The position numbers and the translations under genes were made by a program. DNA of 44,703 nt from an uncultured Eubacteriales bacterium (GTDB lineage Bacteria; Bacillota; Clostridia; Christensenellales; Aristaeellaceae), in assembly GCA_900315585.1 (NCBI GenBank), contig OMZP01000016.1, forward strand, positions 1-44,703. The letters run 5' to 3'. Of this stretch, positions 7,027-14,496 are shown piece after piece. The first letter of the stretch is position 1; each line of letters starts with the position of its first letter. The notes beneath the pieces were generated by a model. The model did no database searches. It was not told where the DNA came from and was given only the letters and a program-made list of their open reading frames with translations.

Positions 7027-7953
7027 ATGACAAAGGTATTCATCGACGGCAGCGCCGGGACCACCGGCCTGCGCATCCGGGAGCGGCTTGAGGCCCGGAA
7101 GGACATCGAGCTGATCCTGCTTCCGGAGGACCTGCGCAAGGCGCCCGAGGCGCGCCGGGACGCGCTGCACAGCGCGGACATCGCCTTTTTGTGCCTGCCC
7201 GACGACGCAGCCCGGGAGGCCGTGGCCCTGGCCGAGGGCGGCGACTGCGCCATCATCGACACCTCCACCGCCCACCGCACCGCGCCCGGCTGGGTCTACG
7301 GCATGGCGGAGCTGGCAGGCCAGCGGGAAAAGATCGCCCAATCGAAGCGGGTGGCCAACCCCGGCTGCCACGCCAGCGGGTTCATCGCCCTCGTCGCGCC
7401 GCTGGTGGCCGCGGGCGTGATCGCGAAGAACGCGAAGCTCTCCTGCTTCTCCCTCACCGGCTATTCCGGCGGCGGCAAGAAGATGATCGCCCAGTATGAG
7501 GACGGCGAGCGCGACGCGCTGTTGGACGCGCCGCGGCAGTACGGCCTGAACCAGAACCACAAGCACCTCAGGGAGATGGCGGCCATTTGCGGCCTCTGCT
7601 TCGCGCCGGTGTTCTCCCCCATCGTGGCCGACTTTTACAGCGGCATGGAGGTCTCCGTGCCCCTGTTCGGCGAATGGGTGTCGGGCGGCATGGCGCGGGT
7701 GAAGGAGGCTCTGGCCGACGCCTACGCCGGTCCGATCATCCGCTATGTGGAGAGCGCCGACGAAGGCGGCTTCCTCTCCGCCGGGGCGCTGTCCGGGCTG
7801 GACACCATGCAGGTGACCGTCACCGGCAACGACGAGCGACTGCTGCTCACCGCCCGGTTCGACAACCTGGGCAAGGGCGCGTCCGGCGCGGCCATACAGA
7901 ACATGAACATCCTGATGGGCGTGGACGAGACGGAGGGATTGGTCCTTGGCTGA
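7027..7953 (+). CDS. argC: N-acetyl-gamma-glutamyl-phosphate reductase, short (type 2) form
   Basis: A 308-residue enzyme that reduces N-acetylglutamyl phosphate to the semialdehyde with NADPH. GSAGTTGLRIRERL (residues ~8-21) is the nucleotide-binding glycine loop. Catalytic Cys114 lies in VANPGCHASG. The C-terminal NQNHKHLREM contains the His region of the type 2 class, which is shorter than the ~345-residue type 1 enzymes. It is the first gene of the arginine operon, overlapping the next gene by 8 bases. Confidence 0.93.
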   Translation: MTKVFIDGSAGTTGLRIRERLEARKDIELILLPEDLRKAPEARRDALHSADIAFLCLPDDAAREAVALAEGGDCAIIDTSTAHRTAPGWVYGMAELAGQREKIAQSKRVANPGCHASGFIALVAPLVAAGVIAKNAKLSCFSLTGYSGGGKKMIAQYEDGERDALLDAPRQYGLNQNHKHLREMAAICGLCFAPVFSPIVADFYSGMEVSVPLFGEWVSGGMARVKEALADAYAGPIIRYVESADEGGFLSAGALSGLDTMQVTVTGNDERLLLTARFDNLGKGASGAAIQNMNILMGVDETEGLVLG

Positions 7954-8422
7954 GACGCATGAGGTCCGCCTGCTGCCGATGCGGGAGGAGGACTACGACG
8001 CCGTTCGGGCGCTGTGGCTGACGATCCGCGGCTTCGGCATCCGGGCGCTGGACGATTCCCGGGAGGACGTGGCGCGGTTCATCCGCCGCAACCCCACCAC
8101 CAGCGTGGTGGCGGAAGTGGACGGGCACATCGTCGGCTCCATCCTCTGCGGCTCGGACGGCCGCCAGGGCGCGCTGTACCACGTGTGCGTGGCCCGGGAG
8201 TACCGGCGGCGCGGCATCGGCACCCGCATGGTGGGCTACTGCATGGAGCAGCTGAGGAAGATGGGCATCAACAAGGTGTCCCTGATCGCCTTTGTGGGCA
8301 ACGACGCCGGAAACGCCTTCTGGCGGCAGATCGGCTGGAAGGCCTGCGACGTGAACTACTACGAGTTCGTCCTGAACGAGGACAACATTACGCGATTCAT
8401 AGGAGACGAGCATGATGATTAA
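7946..8422 (+). CDS. GNAT N-acetyltransferase in the arginine operon
   Basis: A 158-residue single-domain GNAT protein. The acetyl-CoA pyrophosphate loop is REYRRRGIGTRM (about residues 89-100), and GNDAGNAFWRQIGWK near 120-134 is the C-terminal motif B region. The start is TTG at 7946, chosen because CGGAGGGA ends 7 nt upstream; an internal ATG at 7979 has no ribosome binding site. It overlaps argC by 8 bases and argJ by 11, so it is translationally embedded in the pathway. A role in making N-acetylglutamate to prime the ArgJ cycle is plausible but unproven; acetylation of another small molecule or a protein is possible. Confidence 0.85.
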   Translation: MAETHEVRLLPMREEDYDAVRALWLTIRGFGIRALDDSREDVARFIRRNPTTSVVAEVDGHIVGSILCGSDGRQGALYHVCVAREYRRRGIGTRMVGYCMEQLRKMGINKVSLIAFVGNDAGNAFWRQIGWKACDVNYYEFVLNEDNITRFIGDEHDD

Positions 8423-9659
8423 CGGCATTCCCGGCGGCGTGACCGCGGCCAAGGGCTTCAAGGCGGCCTGCTGCGCGGCGGGCATCAAGTACACCGGGCG
8501 CACGGACATGGCGATGCTGTTCAGCGAGGCGCCCTGCGCCGTGGCGGGCACCTTCACCACCAACGTGGTCAAGGCCGCGCCGGTCCTGTGGGACCGGAGG
8601 ATCGTGAAGGAAGTGGGCAAGGCCCAGGCCGTGGTCGTGAACGCGGGTATCGCCAACGCGGCCACCGGGGCAACCGGCATGGCCATGTGCGCGCAGACCG
8701 CGCAGTGCGCCTCCGAGGCGCTGGGCATCCCCGCCGACTCCGTGCTGGTGGGCTCCACCGGCGTCATCGGCCCGAACCTGCCCATCGACCGCATCTGCGC
8801 GGGCGTGACGCAGATGGCGGCATCCCTGTCGGACACCCTTTCGGCGGGCACCGACGCCAGCCGCGCCATCATGACCACCGACACGATCAACAAGGAATGC
8901 GCCGTGACCTTCGAGCTGCCCGCCGCGAATGGCGAGGGCGCCGTCACGGTCACCCTGGGCGGCATGAGCAAGGGCTCCGGCATGATCCACCCCAACATGT
9001 GCACCATGCTGGGCTACGTGACCACCGACTGCGCCATCGACCGGGCGCTGCTGCAAAAGGCGCTGAGCGAAGTCGTGACGGACACCTTCAACATGGTCTC
9101 CGTGGACGGCGACACCAGCACCAACGACACGCTGCTGGTGATGGCCAACGGCCTGGCAGGCAACGCGACGATCGCCGAGGAGGGCGAGGCCTACGAGCTT
9201 TTCAAGGCGGCGCTGACGGCCGTCTGCCGGGACCTGGCCGTGAAGATGGCGGGCGACGGCGAGGGCGCGACGCACCTCATCGAGATGACCGTCACCGGCG
9301 CGGACACCAAGGAGCACGCGAGAATGCTGGCCAAGAGCGTGATCGGCTCCAGCCTGGTGAAGGCCATGGTGTTCGGCAAGGACGCCAACTGCGGGCGCGT
9401 GCTCTGCGCCCTGGGCTACGCCGGAGTGGATTTCGACCCCGCCGTGATCGAGCTTTACCTGGCGGGCGAAGAACAGACGCTGTGCTTTTACCGGGACGGC
9501 TGCGTGCAGGCCTTCGACGAGGACATCGCGCTGGCGCTGCTGTCGGAGAAAAAGGTCGCCTTCACCTGCGACATGAAGATGGGCGATCAGACCGCCACCG
9601 CCTGGGGCTGCGATCTCACCTACGACTACGTGAAGATCAACGGGGACTACAGGACTTAA
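8412..9659 (+). CDS. argJ: glutamate N-acetyltransferase / ornithine acetyltransferase
   Basis: A 415-residue precursor that moves the acetyl group from N-acetylornithine to glutamate, recycling acetyl. It cleaves itself before a conserved Thr. Here Thr198 in SGMIHPNMCTMLGY is the expected nucleophile, giving an alpha chain of 197 and a beta chain of 218 residues. The residue before it is Cys rather than the usual Ala. The oxyanion TGVIG motif is at residues ~116-120. AGGAGA stands 5 and 8 nt before two adjacent ATG codons (8412 and 8415). Whether it also uses acetyl-CoA (bifunctional form) cannot be told from sequence. Confidence 0.95.
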   Translation: MMINGIPGGVTAAKGFKAACCAAGIKYTGRTDMAMLFSEAPCAVAGTFTTNVVKAAPVLWDRRIVKEVGKAQAVVVNAGIANAATGATGMAMCAQTAQCASEALGIPADSVLVGSTGVIGPNLPIDRICAGVTQMAASLSDTLSAGTDASRAIMTTDTINKECAVTFELPAANGEGAVTVTLGGMSKGSGMIHPNMCTMLGYVTTDCAIDRALLQKALSEVVTDTFNMVSVDGDTSTNDTLLVMANGLAGNATIAEEGEAYELFKAALTAVCRDLAVKMAGDGEGATHLIEMTVTGADTKEHARMLAKSVIGSSLVKAMVFGKDANCGRVLCALGYAGVDFDPAVIELYLAGEEQTLCFYRDGCVQAFDEDIALALLSEKKVAFTCDMKMGDQTATAWGCDLTYDYVKINGDYRT

Positions 9660-9661
9660 AC

Positions 9662-9808
9662 AGGCTTCCCCTTGAGGGGAAGCTGTCACCGAAGGTGACT
9701 GATGAGGTGTCCCCACAGAGGTTGAGCTTTTCCCTCAACAGACAGCCTCACTGCGTCGGAGCCACCTCATCCGGCGCTGCGCGCCACCTTCCCCTCAAGG
9801 GGAAGGCT
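9662..9808. repeat. intergenic repeat family B, copy 1
   Basis: A long imperfect palindrome. The left arm has GCTTCCCCTTGAGGGGAAGC and a GTCACCGAAGGTGAC hairpin followed by TGATGAGGTG; the right arm has CCACCTCATCCG, GGCGCTGCGCGCC and CTTCCCCTCAAGGGGAAGG. It separates argJ from argB without a T-run. Similar elements are at 20572-20723 and 32301-32453. Confidence 0.8.
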
Positions 9809-9835
9809 TTGGAGATTCCGATAAAGGAGCCGAAG

Positions 9836-10720
9836 ATGGATATACAGTTTTCCAATGCTGAGCGGGCGGAGGTCCTGGTTCAGGCGCTGCCCTATATCAA
9901 GCGGTACAACGGGCGCATCGTCGTGATCAAGTACGGCGGCAACGCCATGATCAACGAGCAGCTGAAGCATCAGGTGATGGAGGACATCGCCCTGCTGTGG
10001 CTGATCGGCGTGAAGGTGGTGCTGGTGCACGGCGGCGGCCCGGAGATCAGCGAGACCATGCAGCGGCTGGGCAAGAAGGCCGAGTTCGTGGACGGCCTGC
10101 GGGTCACCGACCGGGAGACCGTGGACATCGTGCAGATGGTGCTGGCCGGCAAGATCAACAAGACGCTGGTGAACCTGCTGGAGATGAAGGGCGGGCGCGC
10201 CATGGGCCTCTCCGGCATGGACGGGCGGCTGATCGAGGCGAAGATGAAGGACGCGCGGCTGGGCTACGTGGGCGAGATCACCCAGGTGAACATCAAGCCG
10301 GTGACGGACCTGCTTGAAAAGGGCTACATCCCCGTCATCTCCACCCTGGGCTGCGACCGGGAGGGCAACACCTACAACATCAACGGCGACACAGCCGCGG
10401 CCCGGGTGGCCGGGGCCCTGGGCGCCGAGCGCCTCATCATGCTCTCGGACATCCCCGGCCTGCTGCGGGACAAGGACGACCCCGCCACGCTGATCCCGGA
10501 GCTCACCATCCAGGAGGCGGCGCAGCTGCGCAACGAGGGCGTGATCTCCGGCGGCATGATCCCGAAGGTGGAGTGCTGCGTGGACGCCATCCGCGCCGGG
10601 GTGCACAAGGTGATCATCATGGACGGGCGCGTCCCCCACTCCATCCTGATGGAGATCCTCACCGACGAGGGCGCGGGCACCATGGTGATGGGCGGTACAA
10701 GGCATACGAATGAGGAATGA
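9836..10720 (+). CDS. argB: acetylglutamate kinase, arginine-sensitive type
   Basis: A 294-residue amino-acid kinase phosphorylating N-acetylglutamate. VVIKYGGNAM (residues ~25-34) and VVLVHGGGPEIS (~61-72) are the phosphate-binding strands and loops. YNINGDTAAARVAGAL is the acetylglutamate-binding region. The extra N-terminal helix (ERAEVLVQALPYIKRYNG) is the hallmark of hexameric, arginine-inhibited enzymes; with a recycling ArgJ this kinase is the usual feedback point. Start ATG 9836 follows AAAGGAG by 7 nt. The last residues (TNEE) and the stop are encoded by an adjoining family D repeat arm. Confidence 0.95.
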   Translation: MDIQFSNAERAEVLVQALPYIKRYNGRIVVIKYGGNAMINEQLKHQVMEDIALLWLIGVKVVLVHGGGPEISETMQRLGKKAEFVDGLRVTDRETVDIVQMVLAGKINKTLVNLLEMKGGRAMGLSGMDGRLIEAKMKDARLGYVGEITQVNIKPVTDLLEKGYIPVISTLGCDREGNTYNINGDTAAARVAGALGAERLIMLSDIPGLLRDKDDPATLIPELTIQEAAQLRNEGVISGGMIPKVECCVDAIRAGVHKVIIMDGRVPHSILMEILTDEGAGTMVMGGTRHTNEE

Positions 10721-10808
10721 GGAATGAGGAATGAGGTATTATAACCAGCTGGTGCCGCGCAGCGGCCGCCATCTTTAACTCCACACTCCACACTCCCCTC
10801 TTCACTCT
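10711..10808. repeat. remnant arms of repeat families D and E between argB and argD
   Basis: GAATGAGGAATGAGGAATGA at 10711-10736 is a family D arm without its partner. ACTCCACACTCCACACTCCC at about 10778-10797 is a family E arm, as at 34628-34718. Between them is GCCGCGCAGCGGC-type dyad sequence. No gene. Confidence 0.6.
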
Positions 10809-10831
10809 CGAATCAAACGGAGGCTTGCAAC

Positions 10832-11998
10832 ATGGCAGACATCAAGCGTTTGGACAAGACCTATATCGCGGGCACCTACGCCCGCTTCCCGGTGCAGCTG
10901 GTGAGCGGCAAGGGCTCGCTGGCCTGGGACGAGGACGGCAAGGAGTACATCGACCTGGGCAGCGGCATCGCCGTGAACGGCTTCGGCATCAGCGACGAGG
11001 TCTGGCTGAAGGCCGTCACCGAACAGCTGGCGAAGCTCCCCCACGCCTCCAACCTCTACTACACCGAGCCCTGCGCGCGGCTGGCTGAAATGCTTTGCCA
11101 GCGCACCGGCATGAAGAAGGTGTTCTTCGGCAACTCCGGCGCGGAGGCCAACGAGTGCGCCATCAAGGTTGCCCGCAAGTACGCCGCCGAGAAGCACGGG
11201 CCGGACTGTTACACCATCGTGACCCTGGTCAACAGCTTCCACGGGCGCACCCTCACCACCCTGTCCGCCACTGGCCAGGACCACTATCACGAGCTCTACC
11301 AGCCTCTGACCCCGGGCTTCGCCCACATCCCCGCCGGGGACCTGGACGCCCTCAAGGCGCTGGCGAAGGGCACGAAGATCGCTGCGGTGATGATCGAGTG
11401 CGTGCAGGGCGAGGGCGGCGTGGTGCCGCTGAGCGAGGATTTCGTTCACAGCCTGGACGCCTTCTGCAAGGCAAACGACGTGCTGCTGGTGGTGGACGAG
11501 GTGCAGACCGGCAACGGCCGCAGCGGCCAGCTCTACGCCTACATGAACTACGGCATCCAGCCGGACGTGGTGTCCACGGCCAAGGGCCTGGGCGGCGGCC
11601 TGCCCATCGGCGCGTGCCTGATGGGCGAGAAGGTGCAGGACGTGTTTGGCCCCGGCGACCACGGCTCCACCTTCGGCGGCAACCCCGCCGCCTGCGCCGG
11701 CGGCGTCAGCATTTTAAGCCGCATCGACGATCAACTGCTGGCGGGCGTGCGGGAGCGCAGCCGGTACATCTTCGACCAGCTCACCGACGCCGAGGGCGTG
11801 GAGAGCGTCAGCGGCATGGGCCTGATGATCGGCATCAAGCCGGTGAAGCCCGCCCGCGAGGTGGTTTCAAGGTGCATCGAAAACGGCGTGCTGTGCCTGA
11901 CCGCCAAGGACCGCGTGCGCCTGCTGCCCGCGCTGAACATCCCCATGGAGCAGCTGGAAAAGGCCGTCGCCGTGCTGAAGGCGGCGCTGGCGGAATGA
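10832..11998 (+). CDS. argD: acetylornithine aminotransferase
   Basis: A 388-residue class III PLP aminotransferase converting N-acetylglutamate semialdehyde and glutamate to N-acetylornithine and 2-oxoglutarate. Lys251 in STAKGLGGGLPIG forms the Schiff base, FGNSGAEANE (about residues 92-101) binds the PLP phosphate and VVDEVQTGNGR contains the pyridine-N Asp. The length is normal. GGAGG lies 8 nt before the ATG. It is the last gene of the arginine run; argF, argG, argH and carAB are not in this window. Confidence 0.93.
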   Translation: MADIKRLDKTYIAGTYARFPVQLVSGKGSLAWDEDGKEYIDLGSGIAVNGFGISDEVWLKAVTEQLAKLPHASNLYYTEPCARLAEMLCQRTGMKKVFFGNSGAEANECAIKVARKYAAEKHGPDCYTIVTLVNSFHGRTLTTLSATGQDHYHELYQPLTPGFAHIPAGDLDALKALAKGTKIAAVMIECVQGEGGVVPLSEDFVHSLDAFCKANDVLLVVDEVQTGNGRSGQLYAYMNYGIQPDVVSTAKGLGGGLPIGACLMGEKVQDVFGPGDHGSTFGGNPAACAGGVSILSRIDDQLLAGVRERSRYIFDQLTDAEGVESVSGMGLMIGIKPVKPAREVVSRCIENGVLCLTAKDRVRLLPALNIPMEQLEKAVAVLKAALAE

Positions 11999-12051
11999 CA
12001 TCATGATTTGAGGTTATCCCATACTCTGAATACGCATTCATGAGCAGGTGT

Positions 12052-12077
12052 AGGGGCGCCGTTGCGGCGCCCGCCCC
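12052..12077. repeat. GTAGGGGCGCC hairpin (repeat family G, copy 1)
   Basis: GGGCGCC-GTTGC-GGCGCCC forms a strong stem soon after argD. It is almost the reverse complement of 12303-12329, 250 bp to the right. Between argD and the next gene (11999-12365, 367 bp) I see only this hairpin, a second one (ATTCATCCC 12117-12125 with GGGATGAAT 12136-12144), a family C repeat and a terminator. Confidence 0.55.
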
Positions 12078-12170
12078 CCAGCGGGGCGGAATCGCGATTT
12101 GCGGTCAGAAAAAGGGATTCATCCCGTGAAGCTGTGGGATGAATGCAATGCAGTACGAAAACACAACGTA

Positions 12171-12240
12171 CAGATCCTTCGCTTCGCTCAGGATGACAGC
12201 GCATCATAACTCTGTCATCCTGAGCGGAGCGAAGGATCTG
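12171..12240. repeat. repeat family C, copy 1 (palindromic CAGATCCTTCG...CGAAGGATCTG)
   Basis: CAGATCCTTCGCTTCGCTCA (12171-12190) and its imperfect inverse, ending GCGAAGGATCTG, flank a short loop that carries CTCTGTCATCCTGAGC. Other copies are at 16541, 20146, 29542, 39648 and 41981. Confidence 0.8.
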
Positions 12241-12296
12241 CGCGCATCATAAGCTAACTACATTTTGCTCGTTCTACCAAGTTTCCGTGAAAATCG

Positions 12297-12326
12297 AAAA
12301 AAGGGCGGGCGGCGCAACGCCGCCCC
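12297..12326 (-). terminator. Rho-independent terminator of the AraC/GyrI regulator
   Basis: On the minus strand GGGCGGCG-TTG-CGCCGCCC (stem 12325-12318 with 12314-12307) is followed by CCC and a run of six T (12302-12297). It lies 40 bases after the stop of the regulator. The hairpin is the second copy of family G. Confidence 0.75.
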
Positions 12327-12365
12327 TACTGATGTATGTCCTCTGTATAGTGTCTTGTTTCGCTC

Positions 12366-13199
12366 CTACAGTTTCTTCAGCGGAACCCAGATGTAGCTGA
12401 CGTTGTCGGCGGGGTTCTCCGCCGGAGGCATGTAGATCTCCAGCGAGTAATTCCCGGCCAGCTCGTAGCCGGTCAGGGACGGCAGCCACTCCGACCAGAT
12501 CTGGGTGTTCACACGCTGCAGGGCCTCCGGCAGCGGGCCGCGGCAGGCGAACTGCGCCCAATGGCTCGCCGGGATCAGGGCCGTCTCGCAGCCCTCCGGG
12601 ATGTCCTCCCAGGGAACGTACAGATCGGCGATCCAGTAATTGAAGTCCCGCCCGTTCATGTCCATGCAGACGCCGAACATGCCCTTGAGGCCCTTCATGT
12701 CCTTCGCCCATTCCTGCCAGTACTTCGGGATCTCCTGATAGCTGGTCTCGGTATCGAAGCGCCGCTTGACACCCACGACTGTGAACGCCGCCTTCTCCAT
12801 GATGCAATAGTCCAACATGTTGCCACCCTCCAATGTGATCTTGATGTGCACGGGCGCGAGGGACCGCAGGTTTGCGCCGGGCTCCTTCGCCTGGGAGGGC
12901 GAAAGCCCGTGGAACCGCTGGAACGCCCTGGCGAAGCTGTCCGGCGAATCATAGCCGTACTTCACGGCTATATCGATCACCCTGGCGGTGGAGCCCACAA
13001 GCTCCTGGGCGGCCCGGGTCATCCGGCGGGCTCGGATGTACTCCCCCACCGTCATGCCGCAGAGCGCGCCGAAGATGCGCTGATAGTAAAAGGGCGACAG
13101 CGCCGCCTTCGCCGCGATGGCCTCAATGTCCAGCGCCTCCGTCAGGCTCTGCTCGATGAAGTCGATGGAGGCCTGAAAGCCCTCGATCCAGCCCTGCAT
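12366..13199 (-). CDS. AraC family regulator with GyrI-like effector-binding domain
   Basis: A 277-residue regulator. Residues ~10-105 carry the two AraC-type helix-turn-helix motifs (IAAKAALSPFYYQRIF and VIDIAVKYGYDSPDSFARAF). Residues ~125-277 resemble the GyrI/AraC effector-binding domain (EIPKYWQEWAKDM, then YELAGNYSLEIYMPP), which in relatives such as Rob, BmrR and SAV2435 binds hydrophobic or cationic small molecules. The start is the ATG at 13199, preceded by GGAGGAGGG, rather than an ATG nine codons upstream that contains this site. Target genes are unknown; it has its own terminator. Confidence 0.85.
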   Translation of the reverse strand: MQGWIEGFQASIDFIEQSLTEALDIEAIAAKAALSPFYYQRIFGALCGMTVGEYIRARRMTRAAQELVGSTARVIDIAVKYGYDSPDSFARAFQRFHGLSPSQAKEPGANLRSLAPVHIKITLEGGNMLDYCIMEKAAFTVVGVKRRFDTETSYQEIPKYWQEWAKDMKGLKGMFGVCMDMNGRDFNYWIADLYVPWEDIPEGCETALIPASHWAQFACRGPLPEALQRVNTQIWSEWLPSLTGYELAGNYSLEIYMPPAENPADNVSYIWVPLKKL

Positions 13200-13264
13200 G
13201 CCGGTTCCCTCCTCCCGTTGCGCCATCAGTCTATCACATCGGCGGGCCGAATGCCCGACAAATC

Positions 13265-13298
13265 ATGCGCTCTTTGTCCGGGTGGGCAAAGAGCGCAT
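13265..13298. terminator. hairpin after the aldo/keto reductase gene
   Basis: ATGCGCTCTTTG (13265-13276) pairs perfectly with CAAAGAGCGCAT (13287-13298), a 12-bp stem with a 10-nt loop, 20 bases after the reductase stop on the minus strand. The following tract is only moderately T-rich, so termination strength is uncertain. Confidence 0.55.
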
Positions 13299-13317
13299 AT
13301 TTCTGTTCTTTGGGTTG

Positions 13318-14439
13318 TCAGGCTTCCATCTCACGGCACTTCTCCAGCAGGCTGATGATGGGCAAATGCTGGGGGCAGGCGCCCTCGCACTGGCCGCACT
13401 GGATGCAGTCGCTGGCCTTGCCCTTGTCCTGGGTGACGATGGTGTACTCCCGCACGGTGCGGAAGTGGGGGCTGCCCTTGCGGCGGTTGGCCACGGTGAA
13501 GATCTCCGGGATCGGGATGCCCATGGGACAGCCCTCTACACAGTAGTGGCAGGCCGTGCAGGGGATGGACTGGTCGCTGTCCAGGATCTGCTGGGCCCTG
13601 CGGATCACGCCCTGCTCCGCCTCAGTGAGGGGCTTGAAATCCTTCATGTAGCTCAGGTTGTCCTCCATCTGCTCAAGGCTGCTCATGCCGGAGAGCACCG
13701 TGATGATGTTGTCCAGGCTGGCCACATAGCGGATGGCCCAGGAGGCGCAGGACATGCCGGGGGCCGCTTCCTCCAGCGTCCTTCTGACCTCCGGGATCGG
13801 GTCGGCCAGGATGCCGCCCTTCACCGGCTCCATCACCGTCACCGGCACGCCGTGGGCCTTGCAGATCTCCCAGTTGCGCCGGGAGGCCACGCCGGGATGC
13901 TCCCAGTCGGCGTAGTTGATCTGCAGCTGCACGAACTCCGCGTCCGGGTGCTTCGTGAGCAGCTCCTCCAGCAGGTCCGGGTCGGCGTGGAAGGAAAAGC
14001 CCCAGTGCTTGATGAGACCCTTGGCCTTCTGCTCCTTCACGAAGTCCCAGATGTTGTACCTGTCGTAGACCTCAATGTTGTTGCGCTGGATGGCGTGGAG
14101 CAGGTAGTAGTCAAAGTAGCCCGCGCCGGTGCGCTCAAGGCTGATTTCAAACTGCTTCTTCGCCGTCTGCTCGTCCGGGCTGCCCAGCCAGGCGTTCAGC
14201 TTGGTGGCCACGGTGTACTTCTCGCGGGGATAGCGGTCCGCCACGGCGGCCTTGAAGGCGGCTTCGCTGGCGCCCTCGTCATAGACGTAGGCAGTGTCAA
14301 AGTAGGTGCCGCCGGCGGCGATGAAGGCGTCCGCCATCTTCGCGGTTTGGGGAATGTCGATGGTGCCGTCGGGGTTCTTGGGCAGGCGCATCAGCCCAAA
14401 GCCCAGCTTGAAGGTGTCCTTTCCCAAATAGTCGCTCAT
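13318..14439 (-). CDS. aldo/keto reductase with C-terminal 2x[4Fe-4S] ferredoxin domain
   Basis: A 373-residue protein. Residues ~1-275 are the aldo/keto reductase barrel: GGTYFDTAYVYDEG holds the catalytic Asp and Tyr, KLNAWL the Lys, YYLLHA the His. The C-terminus (~295-365) has two cysteine motifs, CTACHYCVEGCPMGIP and CIQCGQCEGACPQHLP, each suited to a [4Fe-4S] cluster. Such fusions are common in anaerobes and probably take electrons from or to ferredoxin rather than only NADPH. The substrate is unknown. The start follows GGAGG closely. It lies 57 bp downstream of the L,D-transpeptidase gene in the same direction, so cotranscription is possible. Confidence 0.9.
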   Translation of the reverse strand: MSDYLGKDTFKLGFGLMRLPKNPDGTIDIPQTAKMADAFIAAGGTYFDTAYVYDEGASEAAFKAAVADRYPREKYTVATKLNAWLGSPDEQTAKKQFEISLERTGAGYFDYYLLHAIQRNNIEVYDRYNIWDFVKEQKAKGLIKHWGFSFHADPDLLEELLTKHPDAEFVQLQINYADWEHPGVASRRNWEICKAHGVPVTVMEPVKGGILADPIPEVRRTLEEAAPGMSCASWAIRYVASLDNIITVLSGMSSLEQMEDNLSYMKDFKPLTEAEQGVIRRAQQILDSDQSIPCTACHYCVEGCPMGIPIPEIFTVANRRKGSPHFRTVREYTIVTQDKGKASDCIQCGQCEGACPQHLPIISLLEKCREMEA

Positions 14440-14496
14440 GGTTTTCCTCCTTTGGCGTTCGTTCGCATACTGTTCAAATCCAATTCAGAAGCGGCG

